A stretch of 64,000 nt of DNA. It comes from Actinacidiphila bryophytorum. Lineage in GTDB: Bacteria > Actinomycetota > Actinomycetes > Streptomycetales > Streptomycetaceae. The translations under genes were made by a program, and so were the position numbers. Shown here in pieces: positions 9,601-17,179 of the stretch; position 1 is the stretch's first letter; every line of letters starts with the position of its first letter. The DNA lies in NCBI RefSeq assembly GCF_016916835.1, contig NZ_JAFFIX010000003.1:1-64000 (forward strand). Reading direction: 5' to 3'. The notes under the pieces are model-generated. The model did not search any database. It was not told the DNA's origin and was given only the letters and a program-made list of their open reading frames with translations.

Positions 9601-11537
9601 GCAGGGTCGCCGCCTTCTGCGCGGTCGGCCGCGCCCCGCTGGGCCGGGGAGCAGCGGAGGAAGCGCAGGACGCCGACGCGTACCTGATGGCCCCTGACGA
9701 GGTCAGGGCGGACCCGCGGTGGCAGCGTACGGTGCTGCCGCTGCTGCACGCCGACCTCGCGTGGGACGCCCGCACCGAGGCCCGTGTCGCCGCCCGCCCC
9801 CCGGTCGGCGTCCCGCTCCAGGTGCACTGCGGCACCGCCGACCCGTCCTTCCCGCCGGACGCGGCCCCCTTGTGGGCCGCCGCCACGTCCAGCCCCGTCG
9901 TGGACGTCGAAGTCCACCCGGGCGCCCACGACTTCATGCTGCACGCCCGCGACGCGATCCTGGCCCGCGTCACCGCCTTCGTCGCCCGCCTCACCCCGCC
10001 GCCGCCCGCGCCCGCGGGCACATGGGACGGGCGGCTCCACGAGGTCACCTGGGTGCCGCTGCCCGCGGCGCAGGGCGGCGGCCGCCGGCGGGCCGTGGGC
10101 CGCTACAAGGGCGGCGACCCCCGCAGCGCCCTCGCCTTCCTGCGCCGGGAACTGACCGCGGCTGACCGGGAGGCCGTGCTCGTCTGCCCGCCGCCGCGCG
10201 GCATCGGAGCCGAGGCGTACTGCGCCGGGTGGCTGGACCTGCTCAAGGGCCTCGCCGGCGCCGAGGCCCGCGGCGGCCTGACCCTGGTGCTGCCCGCCCA
10301 GGAGAGCAGCGGCCTGGTCGCGGGGCTCACGCGGACCTTCGTGCTGGAGGAGGCGGGCGTGACGGTGCGGCGGGTGCACGTCGCCCCGTGGCCCGCGGGC
10401 GGCGTCGACGTCGAAGCGGTGCTCCGGCGGCCGGACGCGCACCCGGGGGAGCAGGACCTGCTGCTGCGCGGCGGGCACCTGCTCGCGCGGCGGCTCGCGC
10501 CCGCGGTGCTGCCGGAACTGCCGCCCGGGACGTTGGGCCAGGTCGGCGGGGGATACCTGCTGACCGGCGGGACGGGCGGGGTCGGGCGGGCCGTCACGGA
10601 CTGGCTGGTCCACCACCAGGGCGTACGGCCCGGGCAGGTGACCGTCACCGGGCGCACCGCACCCGCGGGGCTGCGGGAGGGTGTGCGCTTCCTGCCGCTG
10701 GACCTCGCGGAACCCTTCGACGCGGGAGCGGTCGCCGCGGAGACCGGGCCGCTCGCCGGGGTCTTCCACCTGGCCGGCGCCCTGGACGACGGCGTCCTGC
10801 GCAATCTGGACGCGGCCCGGCTGCCCGCGGTGCTCGCGCCGAAGCTGGCGCTGCCCCGGGTGATGGACCTGGCAGCGCGGGCCGGGGCCGCCTGGGTGAC
10901 CGCCTTCTCGTCCACCAGCTCCCTGCTGGGCGCGGCGGGGCAGGCCAACTACGCCGCCGCCAACGGCTGGACGGACGCCCACGCGGGACCGTTCCCGGAC
11001 GGCGGACCGCAGCTCGCGGTCGTCAGCTGGGGCACCTGGGAGGGCACCGGCATGGCCGCGGGGAACGCCAGAGCCGGTGACGCGGCCCGCTCCGGCGGGG
11101 AGACGCCGCTGCCCGCGGGCACCGCACTGGCCCTGCTGGGGAAGGTCGTGTCGGGCCTGCTCGCGGGCGCCCCGCCCCGCCACCTCGCCGCCTGCGACAT
11201 CGACTGGCCGGCCTCGCCCTGGGCGGGGGCGCCCCTGGTCGCGTCGCTTCCCGCGGGCCATGCCAGGCCCGCCGCCCCGGCCGGCGCCAACGCGGCCGCG
11301 GACGCGGACGCCCCGGCTGCGGACGGGCAGCCCGACGCCTTGCGCAGCTTCCTCGGCGCGTACGTCCACCGCTGGGACGAGTCGCGCCGGCTCGCCGAAC
11401 TCGGCCTGGACTCCCTGGACTTCGCCCGTATGCGGGGCGACTTCGCCCGCACCTTCGGAAAGGACGTGCCCTTGTCCGCCATCGCCCGGCCCGACCAGCG
11501 ACTCGGCCAGCTCTACGCCTTCCTGTCCGAGTGTTGA
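3663..11537 (+). CDS. Hybrid NRPS/type I PKS, TE-A-PCP-KS-AT-TE-KR-ACP
   Basis: About 2624 residues counted from the TTG at 3663 (AGGGG 8 nt upstream); the exact start is uncertain. Domains in order: type II-like thioesterase (25-260, 'GHSFGA' Ser101); adenylation domain (285-800, 'MTSGTSGTPKA' near 429); PCP ('GGDSLSA', Ser838); KS (897-1340, Cys1071, His1206, His1252); AT (about 1490-1790, 'GHSIGEY' Ser1584 and 'SHPFHS', malonyl-like by inference); a second thioesterase (about 1880-2110, 'GLSFGA' Ser1959, 'GAHDF'); KR (structural part from about 2120, catalytic part 2300-2520 with 'TGGTGGVG' and 'QANYAAAN'); ACP ('LGLDSLDF', Ser2584). There is no condensation domain and no terminal release domain. 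The adenylation domain would load a carboxylic acid, the KS-AT-KR would extend it once and reduce it to a beta-hydroxyacyl-ACP. The KS-AT linker contains an in-frame genomic repeat (see 7740-7900). TTA codons lie at 3741, 4125 and 4494. Confidence 0.9.
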   Translation: MLRSRNFQSPTGGVEPVVIARREDVALRLFAFPHAGGNHTAFQDWPAGLPDDVEVVSYTLPGRGRRRAEAPYEHLTDLVDDLAAMVAQHDDGAPFAFFGHSFGALVAYEVTRKLVDLRGRCPGLLAVSAHRAPHLPPDRPAHRLPQDDFLDRVRLWGLIPDDLLHDDDLLDLVLPPLRADLRLDEEYAPQARGPLPVPCAVYGGSGDRTVAPAELAAWRDHFTSEPDHETLPGGHFYTVESRPALLAGLTRQLNRLRTAARPSVAATGAAYPAPVRSLWARFSEQAHTAPDAPALSDGPRSWTYRELRDSALDLAADLAARGTAKGDVVGLLLPHSAEYCITLLTCFAAGTPACLLEKNWPPSLLAGFLASAGVTTVVTTPDLVALLPDSHTAPERLVVLTPDRWSRRSTAEPAQLPDVAPGDTALISMTSGTSGTPKAVLNTHLGCLYCFDARYALYPYEPASRDGLNVFFAWECLRPLLEGRPAAVVPDDHVFDPVRLVGTLRQERITRIVVPPSLFESVLDHPAAGPELAHSLAHMEIVFLMGEVVPSRVVDKAAVLLPPHVRLVNAYSTWESLDVSYADLLPRPPGAAPAAPADCAPVGRVIDGTAAALLDEDGAAVPYGAVGELYVAGPGVATGYLDDPAKTAERFVPCPPALAGSAFAGHVFYRTGDRARFLPDGGLELLGRTGDIVKLRGFKVSLRSVEAALEDQEGVARVIVRPVQDPHTGQPAYLLAYVLGDDGTPSPTLLARTRSKAARDLPAYARPRHVIGLDALPFTRSDSRKLDLSALPPPPPEEPDTAGPLSTAEQRVADAWTEVLGLRTAAPDDNFFDAGGDSLSAARLTGLLAERYGIALPVVDVFQYATLRELAARCSGDPSAAAEPERPRPARQDNPRIAVVGMAGRFPGAPDINAFWQNLKDGTDSLTVFTPDELRAKGVPEEVVTHPQWVAAAQLVADADAFDAEMWGIGQREALLMDPQHRLFVEVAATAMEQAGYARRDNPYRRRTGVFAACGIDGYLIHHLDGGGLTRPLDPAGLFLTEIGNEKDYIATRVAYLLDLGGPAATVTSACSSALVAVAQAAQALASGQCDMALAGASSLNFPNFGYRYEEGLVGSPDGRVRPFDQAADGTLFGDAVGAVVLKRLEDAVADGDHVWAVLAGYGVSNDGRRKAGYTAPSARAQEQCISDAIGMAGVGSEQISYVECHATATHVGDAIEVSGLSSAFARHRAEAAGAPGAGECALGSVKGNIGHANCAAGITGFIKTVLCLHHRELVPTVHFEAVNPKLVDFIDADGSPFTVQTRHEPWSVPAGRLPRRAGVSSFGIGGTNAHVVLEEFPQRDVASPPTAGASSARPGPAVGGGLRAPFPAPLGVPSGGEGALAGGGAFQGRGELRDQPPAGRGSSPAERGSSDRSGPPGALRLVGASARSAGAVERGMGALKAVLAGRGGEETRALVREWHLTREAHPVRQAAVLDTGTGEWSTPLTGSGSGAGTVAFVFSGQGSQTAAMARGLYRGRFRRHFDAACAALGGHLGEDPGPLVLGADDTTVQRPLVTQCGLFAVEYALARTLVDLGVRPVAVAGHSIGEYAAAAISGLLTLDEAALLVAVRAGATEELADAHGGMLSVLGDEDRLAAWLAGRDGLWTAARNAPGRTVVSGTPEALRAAAVELPPLGFGCKPVPVSHPFHSPLMAPVAARLDAAAADLPVRTPDVPTASNLTGTWVDARHQPQTYWGEHVTSAVRWSEDVAALLKWAPDVILEVGPGGVLTSLTAKCLDAGADSAPRTLACMPYAADPEQDDEPALLSVLGELWCHGVDLDFAALHEDDPVGDPALRLLLPTYSFERSRYWTKPDASPYAGRAERQVPTPARPLVRHVAKPGASTRMYCFPYAGGDAAAFRSWAHAAPPWLDVVTVEPPGRGGRAELPVPADDGADMAWLDQVADAVRADAGQAAVVFCGLSFGAGLALDLLGGPLADWAGDGRVAAFCAVGRAPLGRGAAEEAQDADAYLMAPDEVRADPRWQRTVLPLLHADLAWDARTEARVAARPPVGVPLQVHCGTADPSFPPDAAPLWAAATSSPVVDVEVHPGAHDFMLHARDAILARVTAFVARLTPPPPAPAGTWDGRLHEVTWVPLPAAQGGGRRRAVGRYKGGDPRSALAFLRRELTAADREAVLVCPPPRGIGAEAYCAGWLDLLKGLAGAEARGGLTLVLPAQESSGLVAGLTRTFVLEEAGVTVRRVHVAPWPAGGVDVEAVLRRPDAHPGEQDLLLRGGHLLARRLAPAVLPELPPGTLGQVGGGYLLTGGTGGVGRAVTDWLVHHQGVRPGQVTVTGRTAPAGLREGVRFLPLDLAEPFDAGAVAAETGPLAGVFHLAGALDDGVLRNLDAARLPAVLAPKLALPRVMDLAARAGAAWVTAFSSTSSLLGAAGQANYAAANGWTDAHAGPFPDGGPQLAVVSWGTWEGTGMAAGNARAGDAARSGGETPLPAGTALALLGKVVSGLLAGAPPRHLAACDIDWPASPWAGAPLVASLPAGHARPAAPAGANAAADADAPAADGQPDALRSFLGAYVHRWDESRRLAELGLDSLDFARMRGDFARTFGKDVPLSAIARPDQRLGQLYAFLSEC
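7740..7900. repeat. Streptomyces inverted-repeat element inserted in frame in the KS-AT linker
   Basis: One arm (7751-7773, 'gcgcgccgttccccgcgccc') and the opposite arm (7825-7852, 'aggggcgcggggaactgcgc') flank a spacer. A tail at 7862-7892 follows ('gcgcgggtcgtcaccggccg'). The same arms and, in reverse complement, the same tail occur in the intergenic DNA at 22774-23010. The reading frame stays open and encodes a Gly/Pro/Arg-rich linker (about residues 1360-1412) with no domain character. Confidence 0.8.
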
Positions 11538-11574
11538 CCTCGGCCGTACGACCTCAACCCGCGGGAGCCCGCCG

Positions 11575-12729
11575 ATGTCCGTGACCGACGGCCCCCCGCA
11601 GACCGACCGGGGAACCGCCGCGCCCGCCGAGGTCGCAGAGCGCGACGCCGCCGACCGGCGCCTCGCCCCCGTCCTGCACGACCTCGTCGCGGGCCGCAGC
11701 CCCGGGCCGAAGGAACTGGCCGAACTGGCCGCGGCGGCCCGGGCCGACGGCGTACAGCCCGCGTTCGACCCGCACGGACCCGCGGCGGAGCCCGGCGCCC
11801 TCGCCGCGGAACGCGCCGGGCTGCTGCCCCGGGTGTGGGAGCCCTTCGCCGCCTGGTGGCGCTCGTACTTCCCCGGCAGCGACCCCGCCGGCGCCCCGCT
11901 GGCGGACCTGTGGCGGCTGTATCTGCCGCTGGCGCAGTGGATCGTCCGCGAGAAGCGCAGCCGCCGCCCCGGCGAACTCTTCGTGATCGGCTTCAACGGC
12001 AGCCCGGGCGCCGGGAAGACCGTACTGACCAGCGCGGTCGCCGCCGTCCTCGACCGGCTGCTCGACCCGGTCGCCGAGGGGCGCGCGCTGGCCCGCAGCG
12101 GCGACGACTGGTACCTGCCCAGGAGCGCCCGCGAACCGCTGCGCGCCCGCGGCTGGGACCCGGGGGTGCCCGGTGTCACCAACCGCTCGCTGCCCGGCAC
12201 CCACGACATGGACTGGCTGCTGCGCAACCTGCGCGAACTGGAGCACAGCACCGCGGACAGCCGCCTGCTGCTCGGCAACTTCGACAAGAAGGCCGACGAC
12301 CAGCCGGAGGCGGCATTCCCGGTGCGCGGCAAGGTCGGCGTCCTGCTGTTCGACCTGTGGTTCGCCGGCGCCGAGACCGCCGTGGACCCGCTGGCGCTGC
12401 CCGAGGGCCTGCGGCGCCGGGTCGCCGAGCACCTGCCGTCGTGGGGGCCGGTGTTCGCGCGGATGGACGCGCTGTGGGCGTACCAGTGGCCGTCGTTCGA
12501 GCAGATGGTGACCGAACGCGAGGCGCAGGAGCGGCTGGTGGAGGCCCGGCACGGCCGCCGCGGCCTGACGCCCGACGGCATCCGCGCCTTCATGGCGTAC
12601 ATGACCGAGCAGAGCTGGGATTGGCGCACCACCTCGCCGATCCCCCCCGACCGGGTGGTCACCTTCCGCGCATGGCGGGACTCCGGCCACCGAGTGATCG
12701 CCGTCCGCAAAGGAGCCCGAGCAGCGTGA
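11575..12729 (+). CDS. D-glycerate 3-kinase-like P-loop kinase
   Basis: A 384-residue P-loop kinase that probably phosphorylates a small hydroxy acid or polyol. The Walker A motif 'GFNGSPGAGKTVLTSA' lies at about 139-154. 'SGDDWYLP' (about 176-183) and 'NRSLPGTHDMDWLL' (about 203-216) correspond to the 'ddFYL' and 'RGxPGTHD' motifs of plant and bacterial D-glycerate 3-kinases, and 'LFDLWFAGAE' (about 260-269) matches their 'EGWFxG' region. The ATG follows GGGAG at 11563-11567. The gene starts 37 nt after the megasynthase and overlaps the next gene by GTGA. With a GlpD-like dehydrogenase, SerC-like transaminase and phosphatase downstream, it may start a phosphorylated intermediate route. Uridine or pantothenate kinase relatives are alternatives. 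Confidence 0.7.
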   Translation: MSVTDGPPQTDRGTAAPAEVAERDAADRRLAPVLHDLVAGRSPGPKELAELAAAARADGVQPAFDPHGPAAEPGALAAERAGLLPRVWEPFAAWWRSYFPGSDPAGAPLADLWRLYLPLAQWIVREKRSRRPGELFVIGFNGSPGAGKTVLTSAVAAVLDRLLDPVAEGRALARSGDDWYLPRSAREPLRARGWDPGVPGVTNRSLPGTHDMDWLLRNLRELEHSTADSRLLLGNFDKKADDQPEAAFPVRGKVGVLLFDLWFAGAETAVDPLALPEGLRRRVAEHLPSWGPVFARMDALWAYQWPSFEQMVTEREAQERLVEARHGRRGLTPDGIRAFMAYMTEQSWDWRTTSPIPPDRVVTFRAWRDSGHRVIAVRKGARAA

Positions 12730-14654
12730 GCCAGGCCAGGGGATCGTCGTCCCGACACCACCAGCACCACGAGCAGCAACAGCACGCGGCGGACCGGGCG
12801 TTCGCCATGTCCGACGTCGTGCGCCAATACCGCGAACTCGTCGAGGAAGAGCGCAGCGGCAGCGCCCTCGTGCACGACACCGTGGTGATCGGCGGCGGGG
12901 CCGCGGGCGCCGGGGTGCTGCGCGACCTGGCCTCGCGCGGCAACGCCAGCGCCCTGCTGGTGGACCGCGGCCCCTTCGGCGGGCAGACGTCGAGCAAGAC
13001 CGGCAAGGCCATCCACCCCGGCATCCGCTACCTGCGGATGGCCTTCCACCGCATGCTGCTGGCCGCGCACCTGCGCAGGGACCCCAAGATCAAGCAGACC
13101 ACCGCACAGAACCTGCGCGGCGCGTGGCTGGACCTGCAACTGGTCTGGTACGGCACGCGGGAGCGCAAGATCCTGATCGAGACGGCCGACGACACCGTCG
13201 AGGAGATCCCCAACATCGTCTTCGTGCTGCCCGACAGCCCGGAGAAGAAGTGGGCGGTCTTCTTCGGGATCTCGCTGTATGACCTGTTCACCACCCTGTG
13301 GGCGTGGTGCGGGCTGCAGGCCAGGTTCAGCCGCGTCAAGCTGTTCCGCAACGGCAAGGCCCTGCACCGCGAACTGCCCAACCTGGACGCCGAGGACGTC
13401 GTCGGCGGCATCCTCTACTGGGACGGCAAGGCCAACAACGACAAGATCCTGGTGCTCAAGGCGATCAGGGACGCCTACTACCGGCGCAGCGCCGGCCACC
13501 CCATCCGCGCCCTGAGCCATGTCGAGGTCGTGCACCACGAGTGGCACGCGGACCGGGCCGCCCCCGGCGGCGGCCACTTCACGGTGACCCTGGCCCGCCG
13601 CTTCGACCACGACGACCTGCCCGAGCAGGTCACGGTCAAGGCGCACACCCTCACCAACGCGGCAGGCCCGTGGGTGGACCAGGTGCGCAACCGCACGGCG
13701 GAGCCCGACGGCAGGCAGTCGGTGGTGTACTCGCGCGGCACCCATCTGGAGGCCACCAACCGCTTCATCCACGAGGCGCTGACCGCCGACCCGCGCCTCC
13801 AGGTCGGCCTGGTGCCGCTGAACGCCGAACGCCAGCACTACCTGCGGCCCTTCCAGCAGCACGGCCTGTGGTACGTGCAGTGCACCACCACCGACCGGGC
13901 GCACACCGACCCGGACCTGGTGGTGCCGGAGGAGGACGAGATCGAGGAGCTGCTGCACTCCTACAACGCCCTCGTCGACGACCGCTGGAAGATCGGCCGC
14001 CGGGACATCTTCAACGTCTTCTGCGGCATCCGCCCGCTGGCCTCCGGCGACGGCGGCAAGATCGCGGTGCAGGACATCTCCCGGATGTTCCGCATCACCC
14101 GCAGGGAGCACGGCGGCGGCCCGGTCTTCGACATGGTCAACGTCAAGCTCACCGAATTCCGCTGGGCGGGCCGCGAGGTGGGCGAGCTGATCGCCAAGGA
14201 GGTGCGGCGCAGGACCTCCCGGGTGCTGGGCCGCTCCACCACTCGCACGCTGCCCTTCCTGAACGTGCCCGGCGAGCACCGCTACACCCCCGGTGGCGCG
14301 GAACGCCACTGGGGCGACCGGGAGTTCGTGGCCGAGAAGGTCGCCCACCACGTCCGCCACCAGATGGCGGGCAGCTACGCGGACTACCTGCTGAACACCG
14401 GCGCGGTCAGGGACGCCGTCGTCTTCGACGGCGAGGGGCGCTGCGACATCGACCTCGCCGTGCTCGAACTCGTCCTGGACGAGATGGCCGCGCTGCTGGG
14501 CTGGGACACCGACCGGCGGCGGGCCGAGTGGGAGGGCTTCGCCGAGGTGTACGGCCGCAACATGGCGTGGGCCGACCTCGGCGAGAAGGTCCGCGGCCAC
14601 AAACCGGCCGAGCCCTTCAGCGTGCCGGGCGCCGCGGCCGGCGCCACCGAATGA
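12726..14654 (+). CDS. GlpD-like FAD-dependent dehydrogenase
   Basis: A 642-residue flavoprotein of the FAD-dependent glycerol-3-phosphate dehydrogenase (DAO) family. The nucleotide-binding 'VVIGGGAAGAGVLRDLASRG' lies at about 53-72, with 'SSKTGKAIHPGIRYL' (about 88-102) resembling the substrate-side GlpD signature; a C-terminal GlpD-like cap follows. I chose GTG 12726, which overlaps the kinase stop and has GGAG 10 nt upstream; an in-frame ATG at 12807 would remove a His/Gln-rich leader. GlpD enzymes oxidise a secondary alcohol next to a phosphorylated carbon, so a product of the preceding kinase is an attractive substrate. That pairing is inference; the true substrate is unknown. Confidence 0.8.
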   Translation: MSQARGSSSRHHQHHEQQQHAADRAFAMSDVVRQYRELVEEERSGSALVHDTVVIGGGAAGAGVLRDLASRGNASALLVDRGPFGGQTSSKTGKAIHPGIRYLRMAFHRMLLAAHLRRDPKIKQTTAQNLRGAWLDLQLVWYGTRERKILIETADDTVEEIPNIVFVLPDSPEKKWAVFFGISLYDLFTTLWAWCGLQARFSRVKLFRNGKALHRELPNLDAEDVVGGILYWDGKANNDKILVLKAIRDAYYRRSAGHPIRALSHVEVVHHEWHADRAAPGGGHFTVTLARRFDHDDLPEQVTVKAHTLTNAAGPWVDQVRNRTAEPDGRQSVVYSRGTHLEATNRFIHEALTADPRLQVGLVPLNAERQHYLRPFQQHGLWYVQCTTTDRAHTDPDLVVPEEDEIEELLHSYNALVDDRWKIGRRDIFNVFCGIRPLASGDGGKIAVQDISRMFRITRREHGGGPVFDMVNVKLTEFRWAGREVGELIAKEVRRRTSRVLGRSTTRTLPFLNVPGEHRYTPGGAERHWGDREFVAEKVAHHVRHQMAGSYADYLLNTGAVRDAVVFDGEGRCDIDLAVLELVLDEMAALLGWDTDRRRAEWEGFAEVYGRNMAWADLGEKVRGHKPAEPFSVPGAAAGATE

Positions 14655-14724
14655 CCCCGGGCGGGAGCACGGCACCGCCGACGTGAGCCACGTGTGCACC
14701 ATCTCCAGGCGAGAGGGGTAAGGC

Positions 14725-15705
14725 GTGTACTTCGAGAAGGACGCGAGTCTGCACGACATCGAGGACGAGGTCGTCGCCGTCGTCGGCTACGGCATCCAGG
14801 GCAAGGCCTTCGCTGCGAACCTGCGCGACAGCGGGGTGCGCGTCGTCGTCGGCAACCGCGACGACGACTACCGCAAGGCGGCGCTCGCCGACGGCTTCGA
14901 CACCCGGCCGATCGCCGAGGCCGTCGCCGCCGCGACGACGGTGCTGCTGCTCATCCCCGACGAGGCCCACCAGGAGGTGTACGGCAGCCAGATCGCCCCC
15001 GGGCTGCGCGACGGCGACCTGTTCGTGCTGGCGCACGGCTTCTCGCTGCGCTACGACCGGATCGCGCTGCCGGACGGCATCGACGTGGCGCTGCTGGCGC
15101 CGAAGATGTTCGGCAAGCCCATCAGGCAGCGCTACACCGAGGGTTCCGGGGTGCTCGCCTTCCTCGACGTGGTCGAGGACCGCACCGGGCGGGCACTGCG
15201 GCGCACCCTCGGCATCGCCAAGGCCGTGGGCTTCACGCGCTACGGGGTGCTGCCGGTGCCGCTCGCCACCGAGACCGAACTCGACCTCTTCCAGGAGCAG
15301 TTCCTGACCCCGCTGCTGCTGGATGCCTTCCGCACCGCCTTCGAGGTGCTGGTCGGGGCGGGCTGCGACCCGGTGCCCGCGCTGCTGGACATGCACGCTT
15401 CCGGTGAGATGGCCGAGATGATGGTCGAGGCGGCGACCACCGGGATCTACGAGGTCATCGAGCAGCAGGGCTCGCCCACCTGCCGCTTCGGCGTCCAGAA
15501 GTACCTGGGCACCCTGCTCGGCCCCGACGTGCGCGCCAAGGGCGAGCGCATCCTCGGCGATATCAGGAACGGGGCCTTCGTCGAGGAGCTGAGCCGCGAG
15601 GCGCAGGCCGGCTACCCGAGCCTGGCCGACTACCGGACGGCGTACGAAGCAGGCGCGATGACCCGCACCCACGACACCTACCGCGCCATCCTCGGCCACC
15701 CGTGA
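14725..15705 (+). CDS. Ketol-acid reductoisomerase-like protein with altered metal site
   Basis: A 326-residue two-domain protein of class I IlvC size. The NAD(P)-binding motif 'VVGYGIQGKAFAANLRDSG' (19-37) and 'VLAHGFSLRYDRI' (101-113) are conserved. Lys127 in 'LAPKMFGK', Asp187 and Glu191 in 'TETELDLFQEQ' match catalytic and Mg ligands of KARI. The second pair of acidic residues (the 'AYFECLHE' segment of IlvC) reads 'ALLDMHAS' at 219-226, so one Glu is Asp and the other Ser. This argues for a changed reaction, such as a simple reduction or isomerisation of a pathway intermediate, rather than branched-chain amino acid synthesis. GTG start with GAGAGGGG upstream; a class III aminotransferase follows 10 nt after the stop. 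Confidence 0.8.
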   Translation: MYFEKDASLHDIEDEVVAVVGYGIQGKAFAANLRDSGVRVVVGNRDDDYRKAALADGFDTRPIAEAVAAATTVLLLIPDEAHQEVYGSQIAPGLRDGDLFVLAHGFSLRYDRIALPDGIDVALLAPKMFGKPIRQRYTEGSGVLAFLDVVEDRTGRALRRTLGIAKAVGFTRYGVLPVPLATETELDLFQEQFLTPLLLDAFRTAFEVLVGAGCDPVPALLDMHASGEMAEMMVEAATTGIYEVIEQQGSPTCRFGVQKYLGTLLGPDVRAKGERILGDIRNGAFVEELSREAQAGYPSLADYRTAYEAGAMTRTHDTYRAILGHP

Positions 15706-15715
15706 GGAGGGGGCA

Positions 15716-17143
15716 GTGACCGCACAGCAGCACTCCGCGTCCCGCGGCGGGCGCGACGACGCCGTCCACGGGCGGCTCCTGGCCGACGACACCCGGCACG
15801 TCCTGCACCCGTGGGCCGACCTGAGCACCCTGGGCAAGCAGGACCCGCTGGTCATCACCGGCGCCGAGGGCGTGGAGGTGGTCGACAGCCGCGGACGGCG
15901 CTACCTCGACGCGATCGGCGGCATGTGGTGCGTGACCGTCGGCTACGGGCGTGAGGAGATCGTCGAGGCGATGGCGGCGCAGGCGCGCGCGATGCCGTAC
16001 TTCACGCCCTTCGGCGACGTCGCCAACGAGCCGGCCATCGAACTGGCCGCGCAACTGGCCGCGTTGGCGCCCGGCGACCTGAACCGGGTGCACTTCACCA
16101 CCGGCGGCTCCACCGCCGTGGAGTCCGCGGTGCGGGTCGCCCACCTCTACCACGCGGCGCTCGGCCGCCCCGGCAGGCGCCATGTGCTCTCCCGCACCGA
16201 CGCCTACCACGGCAGCACCTACCTTGCCGCGTCGCTGTCGGGCAAGCAGGCCGACCGGGTCCGCTTCCGGTACGAGGACACCTGGGTGCACCACCTGGAA
16301 AGCCCCGGCCACGACGCCGACGACACCTCGGTGTCCGCCGCCGAGCGCCTCGCCGGGCTGATGGCCGGGATGGAGGCGGCGATCGACCGGATCGGCGCGG
16401 AGAACATCGCCTGCTTCGTCGCGGAACCCGTGCTCGCCTCCGGCGGTGTCCTGGTGCCGCCGCCCGGCTACCACCAGGCCACCCGGGAGCTGTGCGGGCG
16501 GCACGACATCCTCTACATCAGCGACGAGGTGGTCACCGGCTTCGGGCGGCTCGGCCACTTCTTCGCCTCGCAGGACAGGTTCGGCATCGTGCCGGACATG
16601 ATCACCACCGCCAAGGGCCTGACCTCCGGCTACCAGCCGCTGGGCGCCGTACTGATCTCCGACCGCATCGCGGGCACACTCGCCGAGACCGCCGACCCGG
16701 ACAAACCGGTGTTCTCCAACGGGTTCACCTACTCGGGGCACCCGGTGGCCTGCGCGGCGGCCCTGGCCAACATCGAGCTGATGCGCCGCGAGGACATCTG
16801 CGGCCATGTCCGCGACGTCGGCCCGTACTTCATGGACCGGCTGCGCGAGCTGCGCAGTTCGCCGATCGTCGCCGCGGTGCGCGGCGACCACCTGATGGCC
16901 TGCGTCGAGTGCCGGGTCCCCGGCGAGAGCGGGCCGACACCGCGCAACATGGCGCTCGCCCACCGCGTCGACACCTACTGCGAGGCGGGCGGGCTGCTGG
17001 TCAGGCCCTACGAGAACCTCTGCATCATGTCGCCGCCGCTGGTCGTCGGCGCAGCGGAGATCGACCGGATCGCCGGCGTCATGGCCGACGCCCTCGCCCG
17101 GGCGGAAGCGGACCTGCGGTCCGGGACCGCCGCCGCCGGATAG
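15716..17143 (+). CDS. Class III PLP-dependent aminotransferase
   Basis: A 475-residue fold type I transaminase of the omega-amino acid:pyruvate group. Supporting segments are 'YLDAIGGMWCVTVGYG' (about 63-78), 'HFTTGGSTAVESAVR' (about 124-138), 'DAYHGSTYLAASLSG' (about 162-176), the cofactor Asp in 'ISDEVVTGFGRLG' (about 268-280) and the PLP lysine in 'TTAKGLTSGYQPLGA' (about 299-313). Start GTG 15716 is preceded by GAGGAGGGG. It probably swaps an amino group and a carbonyl at a terminal or beta position of a pathway intermediate. Gene order suggests it acts with the KARI-like enzyme and the decarboxylase; the substrate is unknown. Confidence 0.88.
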   Translation: MTAQQHSASRGGRDDAVHGRLLADDTRHVLHPWADLSTLGKQDPLVITGAEGVEVVDSRGRRYLDAIGGMWCVTVGYGREEIVEAMAAQARAMPYFTPFGDVANEPAIELAAQLAALAPGDLNRVHFTTGGSTAVESAVRVAHLYHAALGRPGRRHVLSRTDAYHGSTYLAASLSGKQADRVRFRYEDTWVHHLESPGHDADDTSVSAAERLAGLMAGMEAAIDRIGAENIACFVAEPVLASGGVLVPPPGYHQATRELCGRHDILYISDEVVTGFGRLGHFFASQDRFGIVPDMITTAKGLTSGYQPLGAVLISDRIAGTLAETADPDKPVFSNGFTYSGHPVACAAALANIELMRREDICGHVRDVGPYFMDRLRELRSSPIVAAVRGDHLMACVECRVPGESGPTPRNMALAHRVDTYCEAGGLLVRPYENLCIMSPPLVVGAAEIDRIAGVMADALARAEADLRSGTAAAG

Positions 17144-17179
17144 TGCCGCGCGCACCCAACACACCGTGGGAGAAGACGT

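Noticed and set aside
7872-14759. Very long minus-strand open frame (2295 codons)
   Set aside because: It is antisense to the megasynthase, kinase and GlpD-like genes, has no recognisable domains and reflects the GC-rich codon pattern of the + strand genes.
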